Shown: positions 1 through 8,434 of the stretch, one piece after another
How positions within the stretch are numbered: position 1 is the first letter of the stretch
Layout: every line of letters begins with the position of its first letter
Origin: Nocardia lijiangensis NBRC 108240
GTDB lineage: Bacteria; Actinomycetota; Actinomycetes; Mycobacteriales; Mycobacteriaceae
Reading direction: 5' to 3'
Assembly: GCF_001613045.1 (NCBI RefSeq)
Contig: NZ_BDBP01000067.1
Span: forward strand, 1 to 59,765
DNA length: 59,765 nt
Notes under the pieces: generated by a model
What the model saw: only the letters and a program-made list of their open reading frames with translations
What the model was told of the DNA's origin: nothing
The model's database searches: none
Made by a program: the position numbers and the translations under genes

Positions 1-3000
1 GACTCGGCGCAGGCCGACCGGCCGCCGACGCACGAGTGGGCCGTCACCGAGGCCGAGCCGGAGGCACCGGAGAGCAAGGAGAACGCGAGCTCGCGGCTGC
101 TCAGGGACTCCGGGTCGATCGCGATCGCGACGCTGATCAGCCGCGTCACCGGTTTCGGCAAGCAGCTGCTGCTTGCCGCGGTGCTCGGTCCGGCGATCGC
201 CAGTGCGTTCACCTCGGCGAGCCTGATCCCGAACATGATCACCGAGCTGGTGCTCGGCGCGGTGCTGACCGCGATGGTGGTGCCGACGCTGGTGCGCGCC
301 GAGAAGGAGGACCCCGACGGCGGGGCGGCCTTCGTCCGGCGCCTGGTCACCGCCGCGTTCGTGGTGCTGATGGGCGCCACCGTGCTGGCGACGATCGCGG
401 CACCGCTGCTGGCGACGCACGTCTTCGTGTCCGCCGACGGCAAGGTCAACACCCAGCTGACCACCGCGCTGACCTTCTTGTTGCTGCCCGCGATCCTCTT
501 CTACGGCATGTCGGCGCTGTTCACCGCGATCCTGAACACCCGCCAGGTGTTCAAACCCGGCGCATGGGCGCCCGTGCTGAACAACGTCGTCATGCTCGCG
601 GTGCTCGGCCTTTACGCGGTGACACCCGGTGAGATCACGCTCGATCCGGTGCGGATGAGCGATCCGAAACTGCTCGTCCTCGGTATCGGTGTCACGCTCG
701 GCGTGTTCACCCAGGCGGCGGCCCTGCTGCCGGCGATCCGCCGCGAGGGCATCGACCTGCGCCCGCTCTGGGGCATCGACACCCGCCTCAAGCAGTTCGG
801 CATGATGGGCGCGGCCATCATCCTGTACGTGCTGATCAGCCAGGTCGGCCTGGTCTTCGCCAACCACATCGCCTCCACGGCGGACGAGGCGGGCCCGGCC
901 ATCTATTCGCTGGCCTGGCTGCTGCTCCAGCTGCCCTACGGTGTCCTCGGCGTCACGGTGCTCACCGCGATCATGCCGCGGCTGAGCCGCAACGCCGCCG
1001 AGGGCGACACCCCGGCCGTCGTCGACGACCTCTCCGTCGCGACCCGCCTCACGATGATCGCCCTCGTCCCCGTCGTCACCTTCCTGACGCTCGCGGGACC
1101 GCAGCTCGGCGAGGCGCTGTTCGGATACGCGCGCTTCACCGGCGACGCCGAACGCCTCGGCTACGCCGTGAGCTGGTCGGCCTTCGCGCTGATTCCCTAT
1201 TCCCTCGTGCTGATCCACCTGCGGGTGTTCTACGCGCGGGAACAGGCGTGGACACCGACCTGGATCATCCTCGGTATCACCGCCGTCAAGATCGCCTTCT
1301 CGGCGCTGGCGCCGGTCGTCGCGGACAACAGCGATCAGGTCGTCATCGTGCTCGGCGTCGCCACCGGAATCGGCTTCACCGCGGGCGCCATCATCGGCGG
1401 CTACCTGCTGCACCGCAGCCTCGGCGATCTGCGCATGGCGAACGTCGGCCGTACCGTCACCAGGGTCGTGCTCGCGTCGGTCGCCGGCGGTGCGGTGATG
1501 CTGATCGTCGACGAGGTGCTCGGCCTGGCGCGGCTGTCGGAGTCGATGGGCGGGCCCGGCTCGCTGATCCGCGTGACGATCACGGCGATCGTCATGTTCG
1601 CGACGGCCTTCGGCCTCATGCGTCTGGCCGGTATCCCGGAGATCGTCGCGATCACCGTGGCCATTTCCCGGCGCCTCGGCATCACGCCGCCGGCGCCGGA
1701 TCTGGACCTCGAAGGACCGGTCGAGGACGAGTACGCCACGCAGGTGTTCCGCAGGCCCGATCCGTACCTGTACTCGGGCTTCGACCCGTACCTGGATGCG
1801 CAGGCCACGATGGTCTTGCCCGTGATCAGACCGGATTCTGTTGACCGCACCGGGCGGGGTGAGTTCCCGTACCCTGTTCGGCAGAGAAGCACAAGTGGCG
1901 AATTCGCCGGAACTTCGGCATACCAGGGCGAAGGAGGAACCAGGGTGAGCGACGACGCGGCGGTGGGCGGCGTCCCGGCCGCCAATCCTTCTGCGGCCAA
2001 GGCCGGCGGCCTGTCCACCGACAATTCGCCCGCCGCGGAGAGCCCGTCGGACCCCGGGGATACGAACGAGGAACCCGGCAATACCCCCTCCGCCGACGGG
2101 CAGCACACTCCGCGTGCGACCCCGCACCAGGCGCCGCCGCGCGACCCGATGTACGACACCGGAATGATCCCCATTCCGCAGCTGCCGCCCACGGCGCCGG
2201 AAGCTCCGCGTCGAACTCCGCGCGGCCCCAAGCTGATTCCGGGCGCTTCGGTCGCGGGCGGCCGCTACCGGCTGCTCGCCGGCCACGGCGGCGCGCGGGG
2301 ACTGAAGTTCTGGCAGGCCCTCGACATCAAACTCGACCGCGAGGTCGCGCTCACCTTCGTCGACGCCGACCAGAAGGCCACCGAGAACTCCGGCCACGAC
2401 GGTCCGCAGGCCATCCTCTCCCGCACGCTGCGGCTCGGCCGCATCAATTCGCCCGGCCTGGCGCGCGTCCTGGACGTGGTGCGCGGCAGCTCCGGCGGCA
2501 TCGTGGTCGCCGAGTGGACTCCCGGTCGCTCGCTGCGCGAGATGGCCGAGACGGTGCCCTCGCCGATCGGCGCGGCGCGCGCGATCCGGGCGCTCGCCTC
2601 GGCGGCCGAATTGGCCCACCGCGGCGGCGGTTCGCTGTCCATCGACCACCCGGACCGGGTGCGGATCAGCGCCACCGGTGACGCGGTGCTCGCCTTCCCC
2701 GGCACGCTGGCCGATTCCGACGCCCAATCCGACGTGCGCGGTCTCGGCGCCATGCTCTACGCGCTCATCACCGCGCGCTGGCCGATCCGCTCCGGCGGCA
2801 TGACCGGAACCGCCGCCACCGTCGGCGGATTGCGCCTCGCCGACTTCGGCTCGGACGGTACGCCGGTGGAGCCGCGGCAGATCCGGCCCGAGGTGCCCTT
2901 CGAGATCTCCGCGGTCGCGGTGCGCTCGCTGGAGTCGAACAAGGGCGTGCGGACCGCGGCCACCGTCCAGCACGTGCTGGAGCAGGCCTCGGTCGTCGAC

Positions 3001-3756
3001 CAGAAGACCGATTTCATTCCGGTGCTTCGCCTCGGGCAGCGGGCGCAGCCGGTCCACGCCGACGATTCGCTCGCCGATCCCGAGCTGCTCGCCGCCGAAC
3101 GCGAACGCTCGCAGCGGATGATGTGGATCATGGTCGGCATGGGCATCCTGGCCGCGCTGGTGGTCGGCATCGTGATCTGGTGGATGGTCAGCATTTTCGC
3201 GCCGAGCGCGTCCGACTCGCCGCTCGACGAGCAGCGCAACATCGGTCTGACCACGAACAGTTTGCCGTCGCCGACGACACCGCCGGGAGCGATCCCGAGC
3301 AACCCTGCGTCGGGCGGCATTCCGGTTCCGGTCACCGGTGCGACCGTGTTCTCTCCCGAGGGCACGCCGGACAACGTCAGCGGCGTCAATGCGGTGCTGG
3401 ACAACAACCCGGCCACCGTCTGGCGCTCCGACCAGTACTTCCAGCAGTTCCCCGCCCTCAAGAAGGGCGTGGGGCTGCTGGCCACGCTGCCTAGCCCGGC
3501 GAAGCTGACGAACGTCTCGATCACCTCGCCGAGCCCCGGCACGTCCGTGGAAATCCGTACCTCGCCGACGAATTCGCCGACGCTGGATCAGACCCAGCTG
3601 ATCGGCGCGGCCCAGCTGACCGACGGGACCACCGAAATTCCGGTGACCGCAGACCAGTCCGCTCGCTACGTGCTGGTCTGGATCACCGGTCTCGGCAACT
3701 CGGGAAGCCAGTTCCAGACGACGATCGCCGATCTGCGGTTCGACGCCGCACCCTGA
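1..3756 (+). CDS. murJ: Lipid II flippase MurJ fused to a pseudokinase (5' end outside window)
   Basis: The reading frame is open from base 1, so the true start lies upstream. The first about 560 visible codons are a polytopic MurJ/MviN membrane domain, which moves lipid II across the cytoplasmic membrane. After a Pro/Ser/Gly linker, bases about 2245-3010 encode a kinase-like fold starting GGRYRLLAGHGG. The VAIK lysine is replaced (VALTFV) and no HRD or DFG motif is visible, so it is a pseudokinase. A membrane segment at about 3120-3200 (MMWIMVGMGILAALVVGIV) precedes a Ser/Pro stretch and a C-terminal discoidin-like domain with NPATVWRSD. This architecture is that of Mycobacterium MviN (Rv3910), whose pseudokinase is phosphorylated by PknB and binds FhaA; that role is inferred here. 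Within the linker lies a strong ribosome-binding site with an in-frame GTG (separate entry). Confidence 0.95.
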   Translation, partial: DSAQADRPPTHEWAVTEAEPEAPESKENASSRLLRDSGSIAIATLISRVTGFGKQLLLAAVLGPAIASAFTSASLIPNMITELVLGAVLTAMVVPTLVRAEKEDPDGGAAFVRRLVTAAFVVLMGATVLATIAAPLLATHVFVSADGKVNTQLTTALTFLLLPAILFYGMSALFTAILNTRQVFKPGAWAPVLNNVVMLAVLGLYAVTPGEITLDPVRMSDPKLLVLGIGVTLGVFTQAAALLPAIRREGIDLRPLWGIDTRLKQFGMMGAAIILYVLISQVGLVFANHIASTADEAGPAIYSLAWLLLQLPYGVLGVTVLTAIMPRLSRNAAEGDTPAVVDDLSVATRLTMIALVPVVTFLTLAGPQLGEALFGYARFTGDAERLGYAVSWSAFALIPYSLVLIHLRVFYAREQAWTPTWIILGITAVKIAFSALAPVVADNSDQVVIVLGVATGIGFTAGAIIGGYLLHRSLGDLRMANVGRTVTRVVLASVAGGAVMLIVDEVLGLARLSESMGGPGSLIRVTITAIVMFATAFGLMRLAGIPEIVAITVAISRRLGITPPAPDLDLEGPVEDEYATQVFRRPDPYLYSGFDPYLDAQATMVLPVIRPDSVDRTGRGEFPYPVRQRSTSGEFAGTSAYQGEGGTRVSDDAAVGGVPAANPSAAKAGGLSTDNSPAAESPSDPGDTNEEPGNTPSADGQHTPRATPHQAPPRDPMYDTGMIPIPQLPPTAPEAPRRTPRGPKLIPGASVAGGRYRLLAGHGGARGLKFWQALDIKLDREVALTFVDADQKATENSGHDGPQAILSRTLRLGRINSPGLARVLDVVRGSSGGIVVAEWTPGRSLREMAETVPSPIGAARAIRALASAAELAHRGGGSLSIDHPDRVRISATGDAVLAFPGTLADSDAQSDVRGLGAMLYALITARWPIRSGGMTGTAATVGGLRLADFGSDGTPVEPRQIRPEVPFEISAVAVRSLESNKGVRTAATVQHVLEQASVVDQKTDFIPVLRLGQRAQPVHADDSLADPELLAAERERSQRMMWIMVGMGILAALVVGIVIWWMVSIFAPSASDSPLDEQRNIGLTTNSLPSPTTPPGAIPSNPASGGIPVPVTGATVFSPEGTPDNVSGVNAVLDNNPATVWRSDQYFQQFPALKKGVGLLATLPSPAKLTNVSITSPSPGTSVEIRTSPTNSPTLDQTQLIGAAQLTDGTTEIPVTADQSARYVLVWITGLGNSGSQFQTTIADLRFDAAP
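1931..1947 (+). promoter_or_regulatory. Internal Shine-Dalgarno plus in-frame GTG inside the murJ fusion
   Basis: AAGGAGG at 1931-1937 is followed seven bases later by GTG at 1945, in frame with murJ, opening VSDDAAVGGVPAANPS. This is one of the best ribosome-binding sites in the window and lies exactly at the linker between the flippase and pseudokinase halves. A TTGACC hexamer (1841-1846) and a TACCCT hexamer (1870-1875) lie upstream, although their 23-bp spacing is too long for a standard promoter. A separately translated pseudokinase of about 603 residues is possible. Function is inferred. Confidence 0.5.
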
Positions 3757-3966
3757 TTCCACGCGCCCCGCGCGCCGAATTCTCGCCTGTCCCGGCGTAT
3801 CCCGTCCCGAGCGGTCTTGTTGCTGCCACTTCGGCATGCCCGATATGATCGGCTCGCGCTCTCAGCAGGGGAGCTTCCCGGGATCTGTGTTCTCGATCCT
3901 GGATGCTGCGAAATATTTTCGGCGACAACCGCCTCGGGCTGTCGTCGGTGAGCGCCGTCCAAGGGG

Positions 3967-4602
3967 TTGGTTTTGTCGTCCGAATTGAGCGAGGATTCCC
4001 ACGGGGGAAGCTCGCGGGTCGCGGCCCGCGAGCGCTCGTTCGTGCTCGGCGAGCTCACCGACAAGGAGCTGCTCAGCGCCCACGCGCGCGGTGAGCGCCA
4101 CGCCTTCGCCGAACTACTGAGCAGGCACAACGATCACCTCTGGCAGACCGCGCTGCGCACCTCCTACACCCGCGAGGATGCCGCCGATTCGCTGCAGGAC
4201 GCGTTGCTCTCCGCGCACCGCACCGCGGGATCGTTCCGCGCCGAGGCCGAAGTGCGCAGCTGGCTGCACGCGATCGTGGTGAACGCCTGCCTGGACCGTA
4301 TCCGGCGCAACAAGACCCGGCGGGCGGTCCCGCTGTCACCCGAGACCTTGCCCGAGCCGCGCGACGAACGCGACGAGTTCGCCGAACTGGAGATGTCGAT
4401 CGTGGTCGACCGTGCGCTGTTCTCGCTGCCGCCCGATCAGCGCACTGCACTGGTCGCGATCGATCTGGAGGGGTATAGCGTGTCGGAGGCGGCCGCGATG
4501 TTGGGGGTTCCAGAAGGCACCATCAAGAGCCGCTGTGCCCGCGGCAGGCAGCGCCTGCAAGAACGGTTGGAATTTCTCCGCGATCCGGGGAACCGGAAGT
4601 AG
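3967..4602 (+). CDS. sigM: ECF RNA polymerase sigma factor, SigM type
   Basis: A 211-residue ECF sigma factor. Region 2 covers about residues 35-105 (ELLSAHARGERHAFAELLSRH, then REDAADSLQDALLSAHR). Region 4 is at about 150-200 and ends in the helix-turn-helix SVSEAAAMLGVPEGTIKSR. It directs polymerase to a small stress regulon. Its place between murJ and a membrane anti-sigma gene, upstream of trxB/trxA, is the SigM locus of mycobacteria (Rv3911). The start is uncertain: TTG at 3967 touches the AAGGGG box at 3961-3966, whereas an in-frame TTG at 3973 has better spacing. No HCC-type redox motif is expected in the sigma factor itself. Confidence 0.9.
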   Translation: MVLSSELSEDSHGGSSRVAARERSFVLGELTDKELLSAHARGERHAFAELLSRHNDHLWQTALRTSYTREDAADSLQDALLSAHRTAGSFRAEAEVRSWLHAIVVNACLDRIRRNKTRRAVPLSPETLPEPRDERDEFAELEMSIVVDRALFSLPPDQRTALVAIDLEGYSVSEAAAMLGVPEGTIKSRCARGRQRLQERLEFLRDPGNRK

Positions 4603-4722
4603 TGGCGATGCGTCATTAATAGTGACGAACACCTGAGCGATGTACATGCAGTGCCCGCGGGTTCCCTGGGCGCGACCGCGGCAGACAAGACAGTTACGTC
4701 GGATGAGAACACTGGAGGTGCG

Positions 4723-5583
4723 ATGGCGACCCGGTCCGTACCGCAGCCTCCATTTTCGCCGGAACTGCTGGCCGACCTGCACGCCGACAACGTCGATCCC
4801 GAACTCGGTGCGCAGCTGTGGCCCGCCGTCCGCGCCGATTCGGACGCGGTGCGCTACATGCGCTCACTGGACGAGATGACGACGCGGATCCGCGCCCTGC
4901 GCACCGACGAGCGCGTCATGCACCCGATGCCCGAGGAAGTCTCCGAACGGCTCGCGGCCTTCGTCGCCGAACTGGAGTTCGACGAGGAGCCGACCGAGCG
5001 GGTCACGCCGATCCACCGGATCGGGGCCGCGGCATCGACGAACGGCGCCGCACCCGGGGACGACTCAGCGGACAAAAGTCCCACCGCACCAGCGGACAAA
5101 AGTCCCAGCGCGCCAAGCTCTTCCGGGGAACCGACCGAGAAGCTCGCCACCCCCGTCTCGCTCGCCGAGCGCCGCGGAAGACGCTTGCGCTGGCTCGCCG
5201 CCGCGGCGGCCGCCCTCGCGGTGATCGCGGGGACGGGCATCGGCGTCCAGATGCTCCGCGGTGACGGAGTGACGCCCACCGCCCAGCCCACGCCGACCAA
5301 CGGTCCCATCGGCGACGACCTGACCGCCACGGCCGCGCTGGCCGCCCTCGGCCGCAACGATGTCACCGGACCGCTCGGCAGCCGAACCGCGCTCACCCGC
5401 TGCGTCGCGGCCGCGGGTATGGACCGCGCCGTCCTCGGCTCGATGAATATGAAGTACCAAGGCAAGGACGCGGTGCTCATCCTGCTCACCGGTCCTTACC
5501 AGAACAAGATCACTGCGCTGGTCGTCGGCCCTGGCTGCACCACCGGCGACCCACAGGTGAAGAACGTCACCGACATCGGCTGA
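4723..5583 (+). CDS. Membrane-anchored anti-sigma factor partner of SigM
   Basis: The start ATG at 4723 follows GGAGGTG at 4714-4720, giving 286 residues; the frame also runs open further upstream without a better site. The N-terminal about 90 residues (SPELLADLHADNVDPELGAQ...) are the likely cytoplasmic sigma-binding part. A low-complexity stretch holds a 24-bp-period repeat (AGCGGACAAAAGTCCCA at 5067 and 5091). One membrane helix follows at about residues 150-172 (WLAAAAAALAVIAGTGIGV), then an extracytoplasmic domain with two Cys. Position and topology match Rv3912 (RsmA), the SigM anti-sigma factor. There is no HxxxCxxC zinc motif, so redox sensing of the RsrA kind is unlikely. Confidence 0.8.
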   Translation: MATRSVPQPPFSPELLADLHADNVDPELGAQLWPAVRADSDAVRYMRSLDEMTTRIRALRTDERVMHPMPEEVSERLAAFVAELEFDEEPTERVTPIHRIGAAASTNGAAPGDDSADKSPTAPADKSPSAPSSSGEPTEKLATPVSLAERRGRRLRWLAAAAAALAVIAGTGIGVQMLRGDGVTPTAQPTPTNGPIGDDLTATAALAALGRNDVTGPLGSRTALTRCVAAAGMDRAVLGSMNMKYQGKDAVLILLTGPYQNKITALVVGPGCTTGDPQVKNVTDIG

Positions 5584-5606
5584 CCGAGCACGGGCCGGAT
5601 CGACCC

Positions 5607-5634
5607 GGGAACAACAGCGTTTAGGCTGTTGTTG
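5607..5634 (+). promoter_or_regulatory. SigH/SigR-type promoter of trxB embedded in an inverted repeat
   Basis: GGAAC (5608-5612), 18 bases, then GTTG (5631-5634) fits the actinobacterial SigH/SigR thiol-stress promoter (GGAA-N18/19-GTT). The same bases form a perfect 8-bp inverted repeat: AACAACAG at 5610-5617 and CTGTTGTT at 5626-5633, separated by 8 bases. Thioredoxin genes are classical SigH/SigR targets. The dyad overlapping both promoter elements could be an operator or an RNA hairpin; that part is inference. Confidence 0.65.
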
Positions 5635-5673
5635 ACCGTCACGTTCCCCCTCAGATCTTCTCGGAAGGGCCCC

Positions 5674-6660
5674 ATGAGCACGCCAGTTCGCGACCTGATC
5701 ATCGTCGGCTCCGGCCCCGCGGGCTATACCGCAGCCGTTTACGCCGCCCGCGCCGAACTCGAGCCGTTGCTCTTCGAGGGCACCCAATTCGGCGGCGCAC
5801 TGATGACCACGACCGAGGTCGAAAACTTCCCCGGCTTCCGCGGCGGCATCATGGGCCCGGACCTGATGGAAGAGATGCGCGAGCAGGCCAAGCGTTTCGG
5901 CGCGGACATCCGCACCGAGGACGTAGACGCCATCGACCTCACCGGGCCGGTCAAGACGGTCACGGTGGGCGATGAGACCTACCAGGCCTACGCGGTCATC
6001 CTGGCCATGGGCTCGGCCGCGCGCTACCTGAACGTCCCCGGCGAGCAGCGGCTGCTCGGCCGCGGCGTGAGCGCCTGCGCCACCTGCGACGGCTTCTTCT
6101 TCAAGGGCCAGGACATCGTGGTGGTCGGCGGCGGCGACTCGGCCATGGAGGAGGCGACCTTCCTCACCAAGTTCGCGTCGAGCGTCACCATCGTGCACCG
6201 CCGCGAGGAGTTCCGTGCGTCACGGATCATGCTCGAGCGCGCCAAGGCCAACGAGAAGATCAAGTTCGTGCTGAACGCCGAGGTGCTCGAGGTGCACGGC
6301 GAGAACGCGGTGACCAGTCTCACCCTGCGCGACACCCGCACCGGCGAGACCTCCGAGCTGGCCGCGACCGGCCTGTTCGTGGCGATCGGCCACGATCCGC
6401 GCAGCGAGCTGGTGCGCGGGCAGGTGGAGCTGGACGACGAAGGCTATGTGCAGGTCGAGCACCCGACGACGGCCACGAAGGTCCCCGGCGTGTTCGCCGC
6501 GGGCGACCTCGTCGACCACACCTACCGGCAGGCCATCACGGCCGCGGGTACCGGCTGCCGCGCGGCGATCGACGCCGAGCGCTGGCTGGCCGAGCAGGGT
6601 GACATCACCGCGAACACCCTGGACGCCGCAGGCCAGCCGGTCGCCGTGCCGACCAACTGA
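5674..6660 (+). CDS. trxB: Thioredoxin reductase (NADPH)
   Basis: A 328-residue cytoplasmic flavoenzyme that reduces thioredoxin using NADPH. The FAD-binding loop GSGPAGYTAAVYAA is at the N terminus. The redox-active CATC (SACATCDGFFF) is at about residue 135, and a second nucleotide-binding loop (VVVGGGDSAMEEA) follows. The C-terminal FAD motif is VFAAGDLVDHTYRQ. ATG 5674 is chosen because GGAAGGG at 5663-5669 sits just upstream and the protein then begins STPVRDLIIVGSG, as in relatives. It is followed by trxA 33 bases downstream, so the pair is probably one transcript from the SigH-type promoter at 5607. Confidence 0.97.
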   Translation: MSTPVRDLIIVGSGPAGYTAAVYAARAELEPLLFEGTQFGGALMTTTEVENFPGFRGGIMGPDLMEEMREQAKRFGADIRTEDVDAIDLTGPVKTVTVGDETYQAYAVILAMGSAARYLNVPGEQRLLGRGVSACATCDGFFFKGQDIVVVGGGDSAMEEATFLTKFASSVTIVHRREEFRASRIMLERAKANEKIKFVLNAEVLEVHGENAVTSLTLRDTRTGETSELAATGLFVAIGHDPRSELVRGQVELDDEGYVQVEHPTTATKVPGVFAAGDLVDHTYRQAITAAGTGCRAAIDAERWLAEQGDITANTLDAAGQPVAVPTN

Positions 6661-6693
6661 TCTTCGCTCTCACCGATTCACAAGGAGAAACCC

Positions 6694-7020
6694 ATGTCCG
6701 AGAACACGGTCACCGTGACCGATAAGTCCTTCGCCGACGAGGTGCTGCTCAGTGAGAAGCCCGTCCTCGTCGACTTCTGGGCGGATTGGTGCGGTCCGTG
6801 CAAGATGGTCGCCCCCGTGCTCGAGGAGATCGCCGCCGCGAACAGGGACAAGCTGACCATCGCCAAGCTGGACGTGGACGCCAACCCGGAGACGGCCCGC
6901 GAATACCAGGTCCTCTCCCTGCCCACTATGATGCTGTTCCGCGGCGGCAAGCCGGTCAAGCAGATCGTCGGCGCCAAGGGCAAAGCGGCCCTCCTCCGCG
7001 AACTGGAAGGCGAGATCTGA
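6694..7020 (+). CDS. trxA: Thioredoxin
   Basis: A 108-residue classical thioredoxin with the active site WADWCGPCKMVAP and the conserved cis-proline segment SLPTMMLFRGGKP. It reduces protein disulfides in the cytosol and is recycled by the adjacent TrxB. AAGGAG sits 8 bases before the ATG. The cis-Pro and the buried Asp (VDFWADW) are both present, so the protein should be active. Confidence 0.97.
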   Translation: MSENTVTVTDKSFADEVLLSEKPVLVDFWADWCGPCKMVAPVLEEIAAANRDKLTIAKLDVDANPETAREYQVLSLPTMMLFRGGKPVKQIVGAKGKAALLRELEGEI

Positions 7021-7180
7021 CGGCGCGATTCCACGACGCGCCGTAGGATGCCTGCAGCCCCCCGTAATTGTCGGATTCCGGGGCAGGTCTGAGACAATCG
7101 ACCGACGCTCCTGTCGTGCGAGGGTGTATGCCGTCGCATGAGTGGGTACCCGGGTTGACGGAAGGAAAGGGCTCTCACGC

Positions 7181-8374
7181 ATGCACCGACTTCGTCACGG
7201 TGATACCGGTCCAGCCGTCGCTGAGGTTCGGAGCACCCTGGCAAGTCTCGGCTTCCTGCACGCACATGCCATCGCCGATCAAGGCGACGCTCGCGAGTAC
7301 TGGAAGGACACCGAAGCCTCCTTCGACCACCACCTCGACTCCGCGGTCCGCGCGTTCCAGCAACATCGCGGGCTGCTCGTCGACGGTGTGGTTGGTCCGG
7401 CCACCTACCGGGCCCTGAAGGAGGCGTCCTACCGGCTGGGTGCGCGCACGCTGATCTATCAGCTGTCCGCGCCGCTGTACGGTGACGACGTCGCCACGTT
7501 GCAGCGCAAACTGCAGGACCTCGGCTTCTACGTTCATCGGGTGGACGGGTATTTCGGCCCGCACACCCACGAGGCGCTCACCGCGTTCCAGCGCGAGATC
7601 GGCCTGTCCGCCGACGGCATTTGCGGTCCGGACACGCTGCGTTCGCTGGAGTTGCTCGGTGCACGCGTCACCGGCGGCAATCCGCACCGCATCGCCGAAG
7701 AAGAGGTGGTGCACCGGGCGGGGCCGCAGCTCACCGGCAAGCGGATCGTCATCGATCCGGGTCTCGGCGGTCCCGACAAGGGACATGCGGTGCCGTCCGA
7801 GTTCGGCGATGTCTACGAATCCGAGATCCTGTGGGATCTGGCCAGCAGGCTGGAAGGCCGGATGGCCGCCACCGGGATGGAGACCTTCCTCTCGCGGCCG
7901 TGGGGCGCCAACCCCACCGACGCCGAGCGGGCGGAGACCTCCAATGCCTTCGACGCCGACCTGATGATCTCGCTGCGCTGCGCCACCAATCCGAGCCCCT
8001 CGGCGAACGGTGTGGCCAGCTTCCACTTCGGCAACTCGCACGGCTCCGTCTCGATGATCGGGCAGGTGCTCGCCGGGTTCATCCAGCGCGAGGTGGTGGC
8101 CCGCACGTCGCTGCAGGACTGCCGGACGCACTCGCGCACCTGGGATCTGTTGCGGCTCACCAAGATGCCCACGGTCCAGGTCGACATCGGCTACCTCACC
8201 AACGAATACGACGCCTCGGTGCTCACCAATCCCCGGATGCGCGACGTCATCGCCGAGGCCATCCTGATCTCGGTGAAGCGCCTGTACCTGCTGGGCCAGG
8301 ACGATCAGCCCACCGGCACGTACACGTTCGCGGAGCTGTTGGCCGAGGAACTGGCCGCCGCCGACCGGACCTGA
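7181..8374 (+). CDS. cwlM: CwlM, degenerate amidase homologue controlling peptidoglycan precursor synthesis
   Basis: Starting at ATG 7181 (GAAGGAAAGG at 7161-7170) the protein is 397 residues with no signal peptide. Two peptidoglycan-binding_1 repeats (RHGDTGPAVAEVRSTLASLG; LYGDDVATLQRKLQDLG) precede an amidase_3 fold. The zinc-ligand His of the usual IDPGHGG is Leu (IDPGLGGPDKG), and the His of the usual SIHAN motif is Arg (SLRCATNP), so hydrolase activity is very unlikely. In mycobacteria CwlM is a cytoplasmic PknB substrate that activates MurA. The Thr-rich C terminus (PTGTYTFAELL) resembles the phosphorylated tail. Upstream GTG 7142 is in frame but poorly placed. Confidence 0.93.
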   Translation: MHRLRHGDTGPAVAEVRSTLASLGFLHAHAIADQGDAREYWKDTEASFDHHLDSAVRAFQQHRGLLVDGVVGPATYRALKEASYRLGARTLIYQLSAPLYGDDVATLQRKLQDLGFYVHRVDGYFGPHTHEALTAFQREIGLSADGICGPDTLRSLELLGARVTGGNPHRIAEEEVVHRAGPQLTGKRIVIDPGLGGPDKGHAVPSEFGDVYESEILWDLASRLEGRMAATGMETFLSRPWGANPTDAERAETSNAFDADLMISLRCATNPSPSANGVASFHFGNSHGSVSMIGQVLAGFIQREVVARTSLQDCRTHSRTWDLLRLTKMPTVQVDIGYLTNEYDASVLTNPRMRDVIAEAILISVKRLYLLGQDDQPTGTYTFAELLAEELAAADRT

Positions 8375-8392
8375 GTTCCGTCTACCGATACG

Positions 8393-8427
8393 AAGGCCCC
8401 TGCCGACCCGTGGTCAGCAGGGGCTTT
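8393..8427. terminator. Hairpin terminator between convergent cwlM and GNAT gene
   Basis: GCCCCTGC (8396-8403) pairs with GCAGGGGC (8417-8424), preceded by AAG and followed by TTTCT. It lies between two convergent genes and can serve both strands. Confidence 0.75.
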
Positions 8428-8434
8428 CTCGGCT

